From Clostridium sp. CAG:590 (lineage in GTDB: Bacteria; Bacillota; Clostridia; Lachnospirales; Lachnospiraceae), in assembly GCA_000431135.1 (NCBI GenBank), contig HF987885.1:2638-28739 (forward strand): DNA of 26,102 nucleotides, in the 5' to 3' direction. The stretch's first letter is position 1, and each line of letters opens with the position of its first letter. Shown here one piece after another: positions 7,871-16,487 of this stretch. The position numbers and the translations under genes are program-made. The notes beneath the pieces were generated by a model. It saw only the letters and a list, made by a program, of their open reading frames with translations. It did not search any database and was not told where the DNA came from.

Positions 7871-8902
7871 ATGGAACTAGATGAGCGTAAGCAGAAGATA
7901 TTGAAAGCAATCATATCGAATTATTTAGAGACCGGAGAGCCGGTTGGATCGCGAACCATTTCCAAATATACAGATTTGAACCTTTCTTCTGCAACAATTA
8001 GAAATGAGATGGCAGACTTAGAGGAACTTGGGTTGATCATGCAGCCGCATACGTCAGCAGGTCGTGTCCCGACAGATCAGGGTTACCGTTTATATGTCGA
8101 TCACATGATGGCAGAAAAAGATAATGAGATGCAGGAGATGAAGACCCAGTTATTAGAGCGTGTGGACAAGATGGAATCCATGCTTAAGCAGGTTGCCAAG
8201 GTGTTAGCATACAATACCAACTATGCAACATTGGTTACAGCACCACAGTATCAGAACAAGAAGTTGAAGTTCATTCAGTTGTCTCAGGTTGATGATAATC
8301 AGCTGCTGGCGGTTATCGTTGTGGACGGCAATGTGATCAGGAATAAGATGATGCAGGTGGAACGACCGCTTGAGAATGATGAATTGCTGAAGCTGAACGT
8401 TTTGCTGAATACGTTCTTGCAGGGAGCTTCCTTACAGGACATTAATTTAGAGATGATTCAGACCATCAAGGCACAGGCCGGAGAGTTTGCGGATATCATG
8501 GAGAACATTTTCCAGGGAATTGCAGAAACTATTCATGATGCGGATGAGGTCGAGATATACACCAGTGGTACAACGAATATGTTAAAATATCCGGAACTTG
8601 GTGATATTGAGCAGACCACGAAGCTTCTTGAAGCATTGGAAGACCGACAGGGATTGGATGAGTTGATTGATGAGTCCATGAACAGTGATAACTCGAATGG
8701 TATTCAGGTCTATATTGGAGAAGAAGCACCGGTCTCAAATATGAAAGATTGCAGTATTGTAACGGCAACGTATGAACTGGCAGAAGGTGCAAAGGGAACG
8801 ATTGGAATTATCGGACCGAAGCGTATGGACTATAAGAAAGTGGTCAGCACCCTGAAGAATCTTACGGGTGAGTTAGATACAATATTTAAGAAGAAAGATT
8901 AG
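7871..8902 (+). CDS. hrcA: Heat-inducible transcription repressor HrcA
   Basis: HrcA is the repressor of class I heat-shock operons. The 343 residues match family length. The N-terminal winged helix contains ERKQKILKAIISNYLETGEPVGSRTI-type sequence (about 5-31) and the LSSATIRNEMADLEELG recognition region (about 39-55), followed by TSAGRVPTDQGYRLYVD (about 61-77). The C-terminal GAF-like domain ends in GIIGPKRMDYKKV. It is the first gene after the promoter and CIRCE, and GrpE follows after 10 bases. The Shine-Dalgarno is AAGGGG, 8 bases before the ATG. Confidence 0.97.
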   Translation: MELDERKQKILKAIISNYLETGEPVGSRTISKYTDLNLSSATIRNEMADLEELGLIMQPHTSAGRVPTDQGYRLYVDHMMAEKDNEMQEMKTQLLERVDKMESMLKQVAKVLAYNTNYATLVTAPQYQNKKLKFIQLSQVDDNQLLAVIVVDGNVIRNKMMQVERPLENDELLKLNVLLNTFLQGASLQDINLEMIQTIKAQAGEFADIMENIFQGIAETIHDADEVEIYTSGTTNMLKYPELGDIEQTTKLLEALEDRQGLDELIDESMNSDNSNGIQVYIGEEAPVSNMKDCSIVTATYELAEGAKGTIGIIGPKRMDYKKVVSTLKNLTGELDTIFKKKD

Positions 8903-8912
8903 AGGTGTCAAA

Positions 8913-9581
8913 GTGGAAGAGAAAAAGAAAAGCAATGCGAAGAACAATGCTGGTAATAAGAAGAACAAACCGGCCGGCAAAGCAGTAGAAGAGACTGTAG
9001 AAGAGGTAGCGGTAGAATCCACTGAAGAGACAGCAGTAGAAGAGGCCAAAGAAGTTTCAGAGGAGACCGAAAAGAAGCCAACGAAGGCAAAGAAAGGCAG
9101 TCGTAGAAGCGGCGGTAATAACAAGGCATTGGAAGTTGAGTTAGAGAAGCAGAAAGAGCTTACAGAAGAGGCGAATGACAAATACAAGCGTCTCTTGGCA
9201 GAATTCGAGAATGCCAGAAACCGTAATGAAAAAGAATCCAAGCGAATGTATGACATTGGCGCAAAGGAAGTTTTAGAGAAACTGTTACCGGTAGTCGATA
9301 ACTTTGAGAGAGCGTTAGCTGCGATTCCGGAAGAGGATAAAGACAGGGCGTTTGAACAGGGTGTTGATAAGATATACAAACAATTCATTGTAACTCTTGA
9401 AGATGTCGGTGTGAAACCGATGAATGCAGAGGGTACAGAGTTTGATCCGAATTTTCATAATGCAGTGTTGCATGTAGAAGATGAAGAATTAGGTGATAAC
9501 GTAGTTGCAGAAGAACTTCAAAAGGGATATATGTACAAAGATGAAGTGCTTCGACACAGTATGGTTAAAGTTGCAAACTAA
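8913..9581 (+). CDS. grpE: Nucleotide exchange factor GrpE
   Basis: GrpE releases ADP from DnaK and dimerises through a long N-terminal helix. The 222-residue product has a Lys/Glu/Ala-rich low-complexity head (about 1-70), a coiled coil (about 70-115, including the KYKRLLAEFENARNRNEKE motif), then the beta-rich head with LPVVDNFERAL and the terminal YMYKDEVLRHSMVKVAN, typical of the family. Translation starts at a GTG (8913) preceded by AGAGGTG; no in-frame ATG lies before the conserved part. It lies between hrcA and dnaK in the usual order. Confidence 0.96.
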   Translation: MEEKKKSNAKNNAGNKKNKPAGKAVEETVEEVAVESTEETAVEEAKEVSEETEKKPTKAKKGSRRSGGNNKALEVELEKQKELTEEANDKYKRLLAEFENARNRNEKESKRMYDIGAKEVLEKLLPVVDNFERALAAIPEEDKDRAFEQGVDKIYKQFIVTLEDVGVKPMNAEGTEFDPNFHNAVLHVEDEELGDNVVAEELQKGYMYKDEVLRHSMVKVAN

Positions 9582-9623
9582 TTAAGTTTATTATGATTAT
9601 AGAATTTTAGGAGGACAAAAGTC

Positions 9624-11474
9624 ATGGGTAAAATTATTGGTATCGATTTAGGAACAACAAATTCATGTGTAGCCGTTATGGAAGGTGGTAAGCCGGTTGT
9701 TATTAACAACGCAGAAGGTGCAAGAACAACACCATCTGTTGTAGCATTTACAAAGACCGGTGAGCGTGTCGTTGGTGAACCTGCTAAACGTCAGGCTGTA
9801 ACTAATGCAGATAAGACCATTTCTTCTATCAAGAGACATATGGGTACAGATTATAAGGTAACGATTGATGATAAGAAGTATTCTCCACAGGAGATTTCAG
9901 CAATGATACTTCAGAAGTTGAAATCCGATGCAGAAAGCTACTTAGGTGAGAAAGTAACAGAGGCAGTTATCACAGTTCCTGCTTACTTCTCAGATGCACA
10001 GAGACAGGCAACAAAGGATGCAGGTCGTATTGCAGGTCTGGATGTAAAACGTATCATCAACGAGCCAACAGCTGCTGCATTGTCTTATGGTCTGGATAAT
10101 GAGAAAGAACAGAGAATTATGGTATACGATTTAGGTGGTGGTACATTTGATGTATCTATCATCGAGATTGGTGACGGTGTCATTGAAGTATTGGCAACTG
10201 CCGGTGATAACAAACTTGGTGGTGATGATTTCGATAACGTAATCACAGACTATATGCTGGATGAATTCAAGAAACAGGAAGGCGTTGACTTATCTACAGA
10301 TAAGATGGCAATGCAGAGATTAAAAGAGGCTGCTGAGAAGGCTAAGAAAGAGTTGTCTTCTTCTGCAACAACCAATATCAACCTTCCATTTATCACTGCA
10401 ACAGCAGATGGTCCTAAACATTTTGATATGAATTTAACCAGAGCTAAATTCGATGAATTAACAGCTCATTTGGTAGAGAGAACAGCAGTACCTGTTCAGA
10501 CAGCATTAAAGGATGCAGGTCTTACTGCTTCAGAGCTTGATAAGGTATTGTTGGTTGGTGGTTCTACACGTATAATCGCGGTACAGGAGAAAGTAAAACA
10601 GTTAACCGGCAAGGAGCCATTCAAGGGTATCAACCCGGATGAGTGTGTTGCAATCGGTGCTTCTATCCAGGGTGGTAAGTTAGCAGGTGATGCAGGTGCC
10701 GGTGAGATCTTATTGCTGGATGTTACACCACTTTCACTTTCTATTGAGACCATGGGTGGTGTTGCAACCAGATTGATCGAGAGAAATACAACAATTCCTA
10801 CAAAGAAGAGCCAAATCTTCTCAACTGCACAGGATAATCAGGATGCTGTTGATATCCATATTGTACAGGGTGAGAGACAGTTTGCAAGAGATAATAAGAC
10901 ATTAGGACGTTTCCGTTTGGATGGTATTGCTCCTGCAAGACGTGGTGTTCCTCAGATTGAAGTTACATTTGATATTGATGCAAACGGTATTGTTAATGTA
11001 TCTGCTAAGGATCTTGGAACCGGCAGAGAGCAGCATATTACCATTACAGCAGGTTCTAACATGTCAGATGATGATATTGAAAGAGCTGTAAAAGAAGCTG
11101 CTGAGTATGAAGCTCAGGATAAGAAGAGAAAAGATGCAATCGAAGCCAGAAATGATGCCGATGCAATGGTATTCCAGACTGAGAAAGCTTTGCAGGATGT
11201 TGGTGACAAACTTCCGGCTGAGGATAAGACAAAGGTTGAGGCTGACCTTGCAGCACTTAAGAGCCTGGTAGAGGGAACAGATCCTGAGAACATGAGCGAT
11301 TATGATGTTGAACAGCTTAAGAATGCAAAAGAGACATTGATGACAAGTGCTCAGAACTTATTTGCTAAGTTATATGAGCAGAACGGTCCTGGAGCAAATG
11401 CAGGAACCGGAGCAACAGGTCCTGCTGATTATTCAGAAGGTGATGTTGTAGACGGAGATTATACAGAGTTATAA
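9624..11474 (+). CDS. dnaK: Molecular chaperone DnaK (Hsp70)
   Basis: DnaK is the ATP-dependent Hsp70 that binds exposed hydrophobic peptides, working with DnaJ and GrpE. The 616 residues are full length. Visible signatures are IGIDLGTTNSCVAV (phosphate 1), VYDLGGGTFDVSI (phosphate 2), VLLVGGSTRI (adenosine), the linker LLLDVTPLSL and the substrate-binding domain with the helical lid. The C-terminus is an Ala/Gly/Asp tail ending DYTEL. A strong AGGAGG precedes the ATG. Its codon choice looks more optimised than that of its neighbours, consistent with high expression. Confidence 0.98.
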   Translation: MGKIIGIDLGTTNSCVAVMEGGKPVVINNAEGARTTPSVVAFTKTGERVVGEPAKRQAVTNADKTISSIKRHMGTDYKVTIDDKKYSPQEISAMILQKLKSDAESYLGEKVTEAVITVPAYFSDAQRQATKDAGRIAGLDVKRIINEPTAAALSYGLDNEKEQRIMVYDLGGGTFDVSIIEIGDGVIEVLATAGDNKLGGDDFDNVITDYMLDEFKKQEGVDLSTDKMAMQRLKEAAEKAKKELSSSATTNINLPFITATADGPKHFDMNLTRAKFDELTAHLVERTAVPVQTALKDAGLTASELDKVLLVGGSTRIIAVQEKVKQLTGKEPFKGINPDECVAIGASIQGGKLAGDAGAGEILLLDVTPLSLSIETMGGVATRLIERNTTIPTKKSQIFSTAQDNQDAVDIHIVQGERQFARDNKTLGRFRLDGIAPARRGVPQIEVTFDIDANGIVNVSAKDLGTGREQHITITAGSNMSDDDIERAVKEAAEYEAQDKKRKDAIEARNDADAMVFQTEKALQDVGDKLPAEDKTKVEADLAALKSLVEGTDPENMSDYDVEQLKNAKETLMTSAQNLFAKLYEQNGPGANAGTGATGPADYSEGDVVDGDYTEL

Positions 11475-11499
11475 TCCGAACAGATACTTTGAAATGATA

Positions 11500-11531
11500 G
11501 TCCCACGGTTTCATTAGAGACCGTGGGTACT
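11500..11531 (+). other. Hairpin between dnaK and dnaJ
   Basis: CCCACGGT (11502-11509) and ACCGTGGG (11520-11527) form a perfect 8-bp stem with a 10-base loop. The stem can extend with AGT/ACT across a one-base bulge. No T-run follows, so it is not a standard terminator. It may protect the dnaK mRNA 3' end, guide processing, or lower dnaJ output relative to dnaK (inference). Confidence 0.55.
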
Positions 11532-11554
11532 CTTAGTCGATAAAGGTGAGGAAG

Positions 11555-12724
11555 ATGGCAGAAACAAAGAGAGATTATTATGAGGTTCTTGGCGTTGCGA
11601 AGAACGCAACAGAGGCAGAATTGAAGAAAGCTTACCGACAGATTGCCAAGAAATACCATCCAGATATGAATCCGGGAGACAAAGAAGCAGAAGCGAAGTT
11701 CAAAGAGGCTTCGGAAGCGTATAAGGTATTGAGTGATCCGGATTCCAGAGCAAAGTATGATCAGTTTGGTCATGCTGCATTTGATCCAAATGGTGGCATG
11801 GGCGGAGCCGGATTTGGCGGATTTGACTTTGGTGATATGGGAGATATCTTTGGAGATATCTTCGGAGATATGTTTGGCGGCGGAACAAGAGGTCGTCAGT
11901 CAAACGGTCCAATGAAGGGCGCCAATATTAAGACGAGTGTTCGTGTGAAATTTGACGAGGCGGTATTTGGCTGTCAGAAAGAATTAGAGTTACCATTGAA
12001 GGACGAATGTGTGGTATGTCATGGTACAGGATCACAGCCCGGTCATAATCCGGAGACTTGTCCAAAATGTAATGGTAAAGGTCAGGTTGTATTTACCCAG
12101 CAGTCTTTGTTTGGTGTAGTTCGTAATGTCCAGACATGTCCGGAGTGCTCCGGAACCGGTAAAGTGATCAAATATAAGTGTACACAGTGTTCCGGTACCG
12201 GTTACGTCAAGAGTAAGAAGAAGATTCAGGTTGTTGTACCAGCCGGAATTGATAACGGTCAGAGTATTCGTATCCGTGAGAAAGGTGAACCGGGAACAAA
12301 CGGTGGTGGACGTGGAGATCTGTTAGTAACGGTATTGGTTGACAGACATCCGCAGTTCCAGCGTCAGGAGTATGATCTGTTCTCTACTGAGCCGATTACA
12401 TTTACACAGGCGGCTCTTGGTGGAACCATAACGATCAATACAATTGATGGACCGATGGAATATGAGATCAAACCGGGTACACAGACCGATACAAAGATCA
12501 AATTAAAAGGAAAAGGTGTACCGACACTTCGAAATAAGAACGTCCGTGGTGATCATTATGTCACATTGGTTGTTCAGGTGCCGGATAAGTTGACGGAGGA
12601 GCAGAAGACAATCCTTAACAACTTTGATGAAGCAACCGGATCAACAGCTAGAAGATCAACAGATTCCGCAGGCGATTTTAGCTTCGGCGGACATAAGAAA
12701 AAAGGACTTGGAAGAAAACGTTAA
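11555..12724 (+). CDS. dnaJ: Chaperone protein DnaJ (Hsp40)
   Basis: DnaJ delivers substrates to DnaK and stimulates its ATPase. The 389 residues comprise a J domain with H35-P36-D37, a Gly/Phe region (about 75-115) with a repeated GDIFGD pattern, four CxxCxGxG zinc-finger modules (Cys at 152/155, 169/172, 195/198, 209/212) and C-terminal substrate-binding domains. I choose the ATG at 11555, giving MAETKRDYYEVLG. A GTG at 11546 is in frame, but it lies within the AAAGGTGAGG Shine-Dalgarno. The gene closes the heat-shock operon and is followed by a strong terminator. Confidence 0.97.
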   Translation: MAETKRDYYEVLGVAKNATEAELKKAYRQIAKKYHPDMNPGDKEAEAKFKEASEAYKVLSDPDSRAKYDQFGHAAFDPNGGMGGAGFGGFDFGDMGDIFGDIFGDMFGGGTRGRQSNGPMKGANIKTSVRVKFDEAVFGCQKELELPLKDECVVCHGTGSQPGHNPETCPKCNGKGQVVFTQQSLFGVVRNVQTCPECSGTGKVIKYKCTQCSGTGYVKSKKKIQVVVPAGIDNGQSIRIREKGEPGTNGGGRGDLLVTVLVDRHPQFQRQEYDLFSTEPITFTQAALGGTITINTIDGPMEYEIKPGTQTDTKIKLKGKGVPTLRNKNVRGDHYVTLVVQVPDKLTEEQKTILNNFDEATGSTARRSTDSAGDFSFGGHKKKGLGRKR

Positions 12725-12748
12725 GAAGAATGATCGTTAAGAACAATA

Positions 12749-12790
12749 AAACTGCCACATGATGAATGTCATGTGGCAGTTTTTCTTTTT
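12749..12790 (+). terminator. Rho-independent terminator after dnaJ
   Basis: A perfect 12-bp stem, ACTGCCACATGA/TCATGTGGCAGT (12751-12762 and 12769-12780), has a six-base loop. It is preceded by AA and followed by TTTTCTTTTT. It ends the heat-shock operon and separates it from prmA. Confidence 0.93.
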
Positions 12791-12793
12791 ATG

Positions 12794-12802
12794 TGATATA
12801 GT
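12794..12802 (+). promoter_or_regulatory. Candidate extended -10 promoter for prmA-rsmE
   Basis: TGATATAGT contains the TGn extension and a TATAGT -10. The expected -35 position falls inside the dnaJ terminator stem and is poor. The strong terminator upstream implies that prmA needs a promoter in this gap, and this is the best candidate seen. Confidence 0.4.
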
Positions 12803-12836
12803 GTTTAAAGTAAGATTGTGATAGGAGAGAACAAAT

Positions 12837-13796
12837 ATGAAATGGACAAAGGTAACAATAGAGACTACGACACAGGCAACGGATATGTTAAGTTATGTGT
12901 TAGATGAATATGGTGTGGAAGGAATTGAGGTAGAGGATAAGATTCCTCTTTCGGAGGCAGATAAGAAAGCGATGTTTATTGACATCTTGCCGGAGCTTCC
13001 ACCGGACGATGGGGTGGCAGAGATTTCCTGCTATATAGATGATAAGATAGATGTAAAGGATCTGTGCAGATATATTAGTGAGCAGTTAGAGGAAATGTCG
13101 GCATATATGTCTGTTGGAACGGGAAAGATTTCTCTCGGTGAGACAGAGGACAAGGATTGGATCAATAACTGGAAGGAATTCTTTCATCCGTTTCGGTTAG
13201 AAGATAATATTGTAATACAGCCTACCTGGACAGAGATTGCAGATGCGAAGGTGGATGACATTGTTATTCACATTGATCCGGGAACCGCATTTGGAACCGG
13301 TTCGCATGAGACAACCAAACTGTGCATATCCAATCTTAAGAAATATATTCGAACAGATGGTTCAACGGATGTAATGGATGCAGGCTGTGGAAGTGGCATC
13401 TTATCCATTATTGCATTGAAATTAGGAGCGAGAAAAGTATACGGTATTGATATTGATGAATTAGCGGTAAAAGCAAGCAAAGAGAATCTTGCGTTAAATG
13501 ATATACCGGAGGAGAAGTATACGATCGTTCAGGGAAATGTCATTGAGGACAAGGAGTTTGCGCAGAGCGTAGCAAGCATTGGAAAGTATGATATTGTTGT
13601 TGCGAATATATTGGCAGATGTTATTATTCCGTTATCTGCTGAGATTCGTCCGTTTATGAAAGAAAATGGGGTATTTATTACTTCCGGAATCATTGACATG
13701 AAGGAGCAGGCGGTAAAAGATGCATTGCTTCAAAATGGATTTGAGATCATAGATGTTACACATATGGGCGAGTGGGTATCTATTGTAGCGAAGTAG
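12837..13796 (+). CDS. prmA: Ribosomal protein L11 methyltransferase
   Basis: PrmA trimethylates ribosomal protein L11 using S-adenosylmethionine. The 319 residues have the N-terminal L11-binding domain (about 1-100, including WINNWKEFFHPF at 108-119), the family motif PGTAFGTGSHETT (148-160) and the SAM-binding loop MDAGCGSGILSI (180-191) followed by a GIDID acidic motif. NILADVI is the usual substrate-proximal segment. TAGGAGAG precedes the ATG. rsmE follows after 13 bases; the dnaJ-prmA-rsmE order is common in Firmicutes. Confidence 0.96.
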   Translation: MKWTKVTIETTTQATDMLSYVLDEYGVEGIEVEDKIPLSEADKKAMFIDILPELPPDDGVAEISCYIDDKIDVKDLCRYISEQLEEMSAYMSVGTGKISLGETEDKDWINNWKEFFHPFRLEDNIVIQPTWTEIADAKVDDIVIHIDPGTAFGTGSHETTKLCISNLKKYIRTDGSTDVMDAGCGSGILSIIALKLGARKVYGIDIDELAVKASKENLALNDIPEEKYTIVQGNVIEDKEFAQSVASIGKYDIVVANILADVIIPLSAEIRPFMKENGVFITSGIIDMKEQAVKDALLQNGFEIIDVTHMGEWVSIVAK

Positions 13797-13809
13797 AGAG
13801 GTAGTTAGA

Positions 13810-14553
13810 ATGTATCGTTTTTTTGTAAATCCGGAGCAGTTGCAGCAGGAAACGATCCGGATCGGAGATGAGGACTATAATCATATTCATAATGTATTGC
13901 GGATGAAGCCGGGAGAAGAAGTGCTGGTTACGGATCAGGGAGAAAAGGAATACCTGTGTGAGATTATAGAATATGATACAGATATGCAGGAAGTGTTATT
14001 GAAGATCGTGGATATCTTTGGTAACAACCGGGAACTGCCGGCTAAGATCATATTGTTTCAGGGATATCCCAAGGGAGATAAGATGGAACAGATCGTACAG
14101 AAAGCGGTTGAGCTTGGTGTAGCGGAAGTAGTTCCGGTTATGATGAAACGCTGTGTCGTAAAATTAGACGACAAAAAAGCTGCGAAGAAAATAGAACGAT
14201 TGAATGGTGTGTCATTGAGTGCAGCCAAGCAGTCCAAACGTGGCAGAATACCGGAAGTGAAAGAGGTAATGTCTATGGAAGATGCAGTTCAATATGCGGG
14301 TACCTTGGATCATGTGATCGTTCCGTATGAGAGTGCAGAAGGGATGGAATATTCCAAGAAGGTGATAGAACAAGTTGCGGATGGAGGTTCGATCGGAATC
14401 TTTATTGGACCGGAGGGTGGATTTGAACCAACCGAGATTGAGAAATTGAGCGGGATAGATGCAAAGATATTGTCATTAGGACACCGGATCTTAAGAACGG
14501 AAACGGCTGGAATGGTGGTGTTGTCTTTGCTTATGTTTGCGTTGGAGAAGTGA
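13810..14553 (+). CDS. rsmE: 16S rRNA m3U1498 methyltransferase RsmE
   Basis: RsmE methylates N3 of U1498 in 16S rRNA. The 247-residue SPOUT protein has an N-terminal PUA-like region (HIHNVLRMKPGE, about 25-36) and the trefoil-knot SAM motifs IGPEGGFEPTEI (199-210) and LSLGHRILRTETA (221-233), both typical of the family. AGAGAGG lies before the ATG and the gap to prmA is 13 bases, so the two are very likely co-transcribed. No terminator hairpin follows the stop. Confidence 0.96.
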   Translation: MYRFFVNPEQLQQETIRIGDEDYNHIHNVLRMKPGEEVLVTDQGEKEYLCEIIEYDTDMQEVLLKIVDIFGNNRELPAKIILFQGYPKGDKMEQIVQKAVELGVAEVVPVMMKRCVVKLDDKKAAKKIERLNGVSLSAAKQSKRGRIPEVKEVMSMEDAVQYAGTLDHVIVPYESAEGMEYSKKVIEQVADGGSIGIFIGPEGGFEPTEIEKLSGIDAKILSLGHRILRTETAGMVVLSLLMFALEK

Positions 14554-14581
14554 TTTGGGGATAGTATTTTACAGGTTGCAA

Positions 14582-14590
14582 TGGTATAAT
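14582..14590 (+). promoter_or_regulatory. Extended -10 promoter of the glycan cluster
   Basis: TGGTATAAT is a perfect extended -10 (TGn plus TATAAT at 14585-14590). The -35 region at 17 bases (TAGTAT, 14562-14567) is weak, as extended -10 promoters tolerate. The start near 14597 leaves a leader of about 65 bases before the first cluster gene. No terminator separates it from rsmE, so read-through may add to expression. Confidence 0.6.
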
Positions 14591-14662
14591 ATTAGGATAG
14601 GTGTAGGCAGAAAACGGTTGCCGGACGGATGAATTCAAAAATAAGGAAAAGGAAAAAGAAGC

Positions 14663-16471
14663 ATGGAGAAAGTACAAACAGAAAAGAAAAAGTTACATTG
14701 GAAATATGTTGTATTAGCAGTTGTTATAACATTGTCATTGACACAGATCATTATCTATTTTGCGTTTTTTAAGCAGGGATATCATTCGGATGAGATATGG
14801 TCTTATGGATATGCTAATAGCTTTTATCAAAAGGATATTCATATTGACGAAGATGGTAATCTGACACATATGAATGAATGGACGGATACACAGGTTCTGA
14901 AGGATTATATAGAGGTGAATAAAGGAGAGAGATTCCGATATGATTCCATTTACCATAATCAGATTCTGGATCTGAGCCCTCCGTTACATAGTATGGTTCT
15001 ACATACTATTTGCTCATTCTTTCCAGATAAGTTTTCAAGATGGTATTCATTTTCAATTAATATTGTATCTTTTGTGATTGCGATGATCTTCTTGTTTAAA
15101 AGTGCAACTTTATTGAAGAATGAGAACTTTGCGCTATGTTGTTGTGCATTATATGGATTCAGCATGGGTGCTAGAGATACATATATTTATTTGCGGATGT
15201 ATGCTATGGGTACGGCAATGACAATGATTCTGCTCTATAATGTGATTCGGTATTTGCAGCGTTATGACAAAGAAAAGAAGATCATGAATCGTAATCTGGC
15301 AGCAATTTGGATTGTATCGTTATTAAGTTTCCTGACACATTATCATTTGGTTGCGTTTATGGGAATTATGACTGCACTAATCTGTTTGTATTTGTTGTGC
15401 AAGAAACAGATTAAGGTAATGTTTGCATTTGGATTTAGTATGCTTGCTGTGTTTGGACTTTCTGTGGTTGTTTTTCCATCAATGCTTCAGAAAACAAGTG
15501 GTAATATTGCGGATGTGCACCAATATATTAATTATAATTTTGAGATACGTTTTCGAATACTTGCTAATTTTATATCTACAAAGTTATTTAGTATTCACAT
15601 AGATATTATTAAATCTGGTTGGACGCCAATTATTATAGCTTGTCTTTTATTTGTATTTATTATTTCTCTTCCACTTATGTTCTTTTTACGTGAGACAAAA
15701 GGAATGCGTAAAGTAATAGGAACATTAAGGATGTTTAAGAGACATCCAGTTAAAATGTTACGCTATATTGCAAGAAGAATTCAATGGATGTATGTAATTA
15801 TATTTATTACAGTTGTTTGTCAGATGATTGTAGTAGGAGAAACAACAAAAGTATATGGGATGGGTTCGATTGAAGATAGATATATTTTTAATTTGTATCC
15901 ACTTGTTGTTTTATGTAGTTTGGGATTTCTGCTTTGGGTAGTTAATATATTTTGCAAGAAAGTAAGGATTAAACGTGTTATTTTGGGAGTGGGTTTATTG
16001 TCACTTGTTGGTATAAATATTTTTAATTCTACACAATACGGGGATTATTTGTTCCGAAGGATAGGTGATGTGGATATTGAAGATGCAATTACCGGAACAG
16101 ATTGTATATATATACGTAATTTGCCATGGATGCTTACAGCAATGACACCGACGTTAATGAATGCAGATGAATTTGCACAGATACAATATGATGATTACTC
16201 AAATATAGCCGAATTATACAGGGAAAAATGTAAAAATCATAAAATAACGGTTATTATTGATACATCATTTATTTATTCAAATGTAGAAACGATGAGTAAT
16301 TCTAATTTATCTGGCGATATAGAGAATAGTCCTGAAATGATTGCAAAAAAACAACAATATAAAAAAATTATAAAATTTTTGGAAAATCTGGAACCAGAGA
16401 CAGAAATGAAAGAATTATCAGAGCAAATGATTTTTTCAAGGAAAATGGAAGTATATCTGATCAATCCGTGA
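14663..16471 (+). CDS. Polytopic membrane protein, GT-C-type glycosyltransferase-like
   Basis: The 602-residue protein has about ten or eleven membrane segments (first about 15-36, last about 438-455) and a soluble C-terminal tail of about 145 residues. The first extracytoplasmic loop carries H41-S-D43-E44-IWSYG, the acidic pair that GT-C enzymes of the ArnT/PMT (GT39/GT83) kind use, and LSPPLHSMVLH (104-114) resembles their second conserved loop. Such enzymes take sugar from a polyprenyl-phosphate donor outside the membrane. It is the first gene of the cluster, and the GtrB-like gene downstream could supply its donor. The 3' part of the gene is strikingly AT-rich. The exact family and acceptor are not readable. 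Confidence 0.65.
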   Translation: MEKVQTEKKKLHWKYVVLAVVITLSLTQIIIYFAFFKQGYHSDEIWSYGYANSFYQKDIHIDEDGNLTHMNEWTDTQVLKDYIEVNKGERFRYDSIYHNQILDLSPPLHSMVLHTICSFFPDKFSRWYSFSINIVSFVIAMIFLFKSATLLKNENFALCCCALYGFSMGARDTYIYLRMYAMGTAMTMILLYNVIRYLQRYDKEKKIMNRNLAAIWIVSLLSFLTHYHLVAFMGIMTALICLYLLCKKQIKVMFAFGFSMLAVFGLSVVVFPSMLQKTSGNIADVHQYINYNFEIRFRILANFISTKLFSIHIDIIKSGWTPIIIACLLFVFIISLPLMFFLRETKGMRKVIGTLRMFKRHPVKMLRYIARRIQWMYVIIFITVVCQMIVVGETTKVYGMGSIEDRYIFNLYPLVVLCSLGFLLWVVNIFCKKVRIKRVILGVGLLSLVGINIFNSTQYGDYLFRRIGDVDIEDAITGTDCIYIRNLPWMLTAMTPTLMNADEFAQIQYDDYSNIAELYREKCKNHKITVIIDTSFIYSNVETMSNSNLSGDIENSPEMIAKKQQYKKIIKFLENLEPETEMKELSEQMIFSRKMEVYLINP

Positions 16472-16487
16472 GAAAGGCAATGCGTAT

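Noticed and set aside
8873..9388. Minus-strand open frame of 171 codons opposite grpE
   Set aside because: It mirrors the Lys/Glu-rich grpE head, giving a Ser/Phe/Leu-rich translation with no family motifs, no ribosome binding site, and a well-identified gene on the other strand.
11830..11885. Tandem GGAGATATCTT-like repeats
   Set aside because: They encode the Gly/Phe-rich GDIFGD segment of DnaJ and are explained by the protein sequence.
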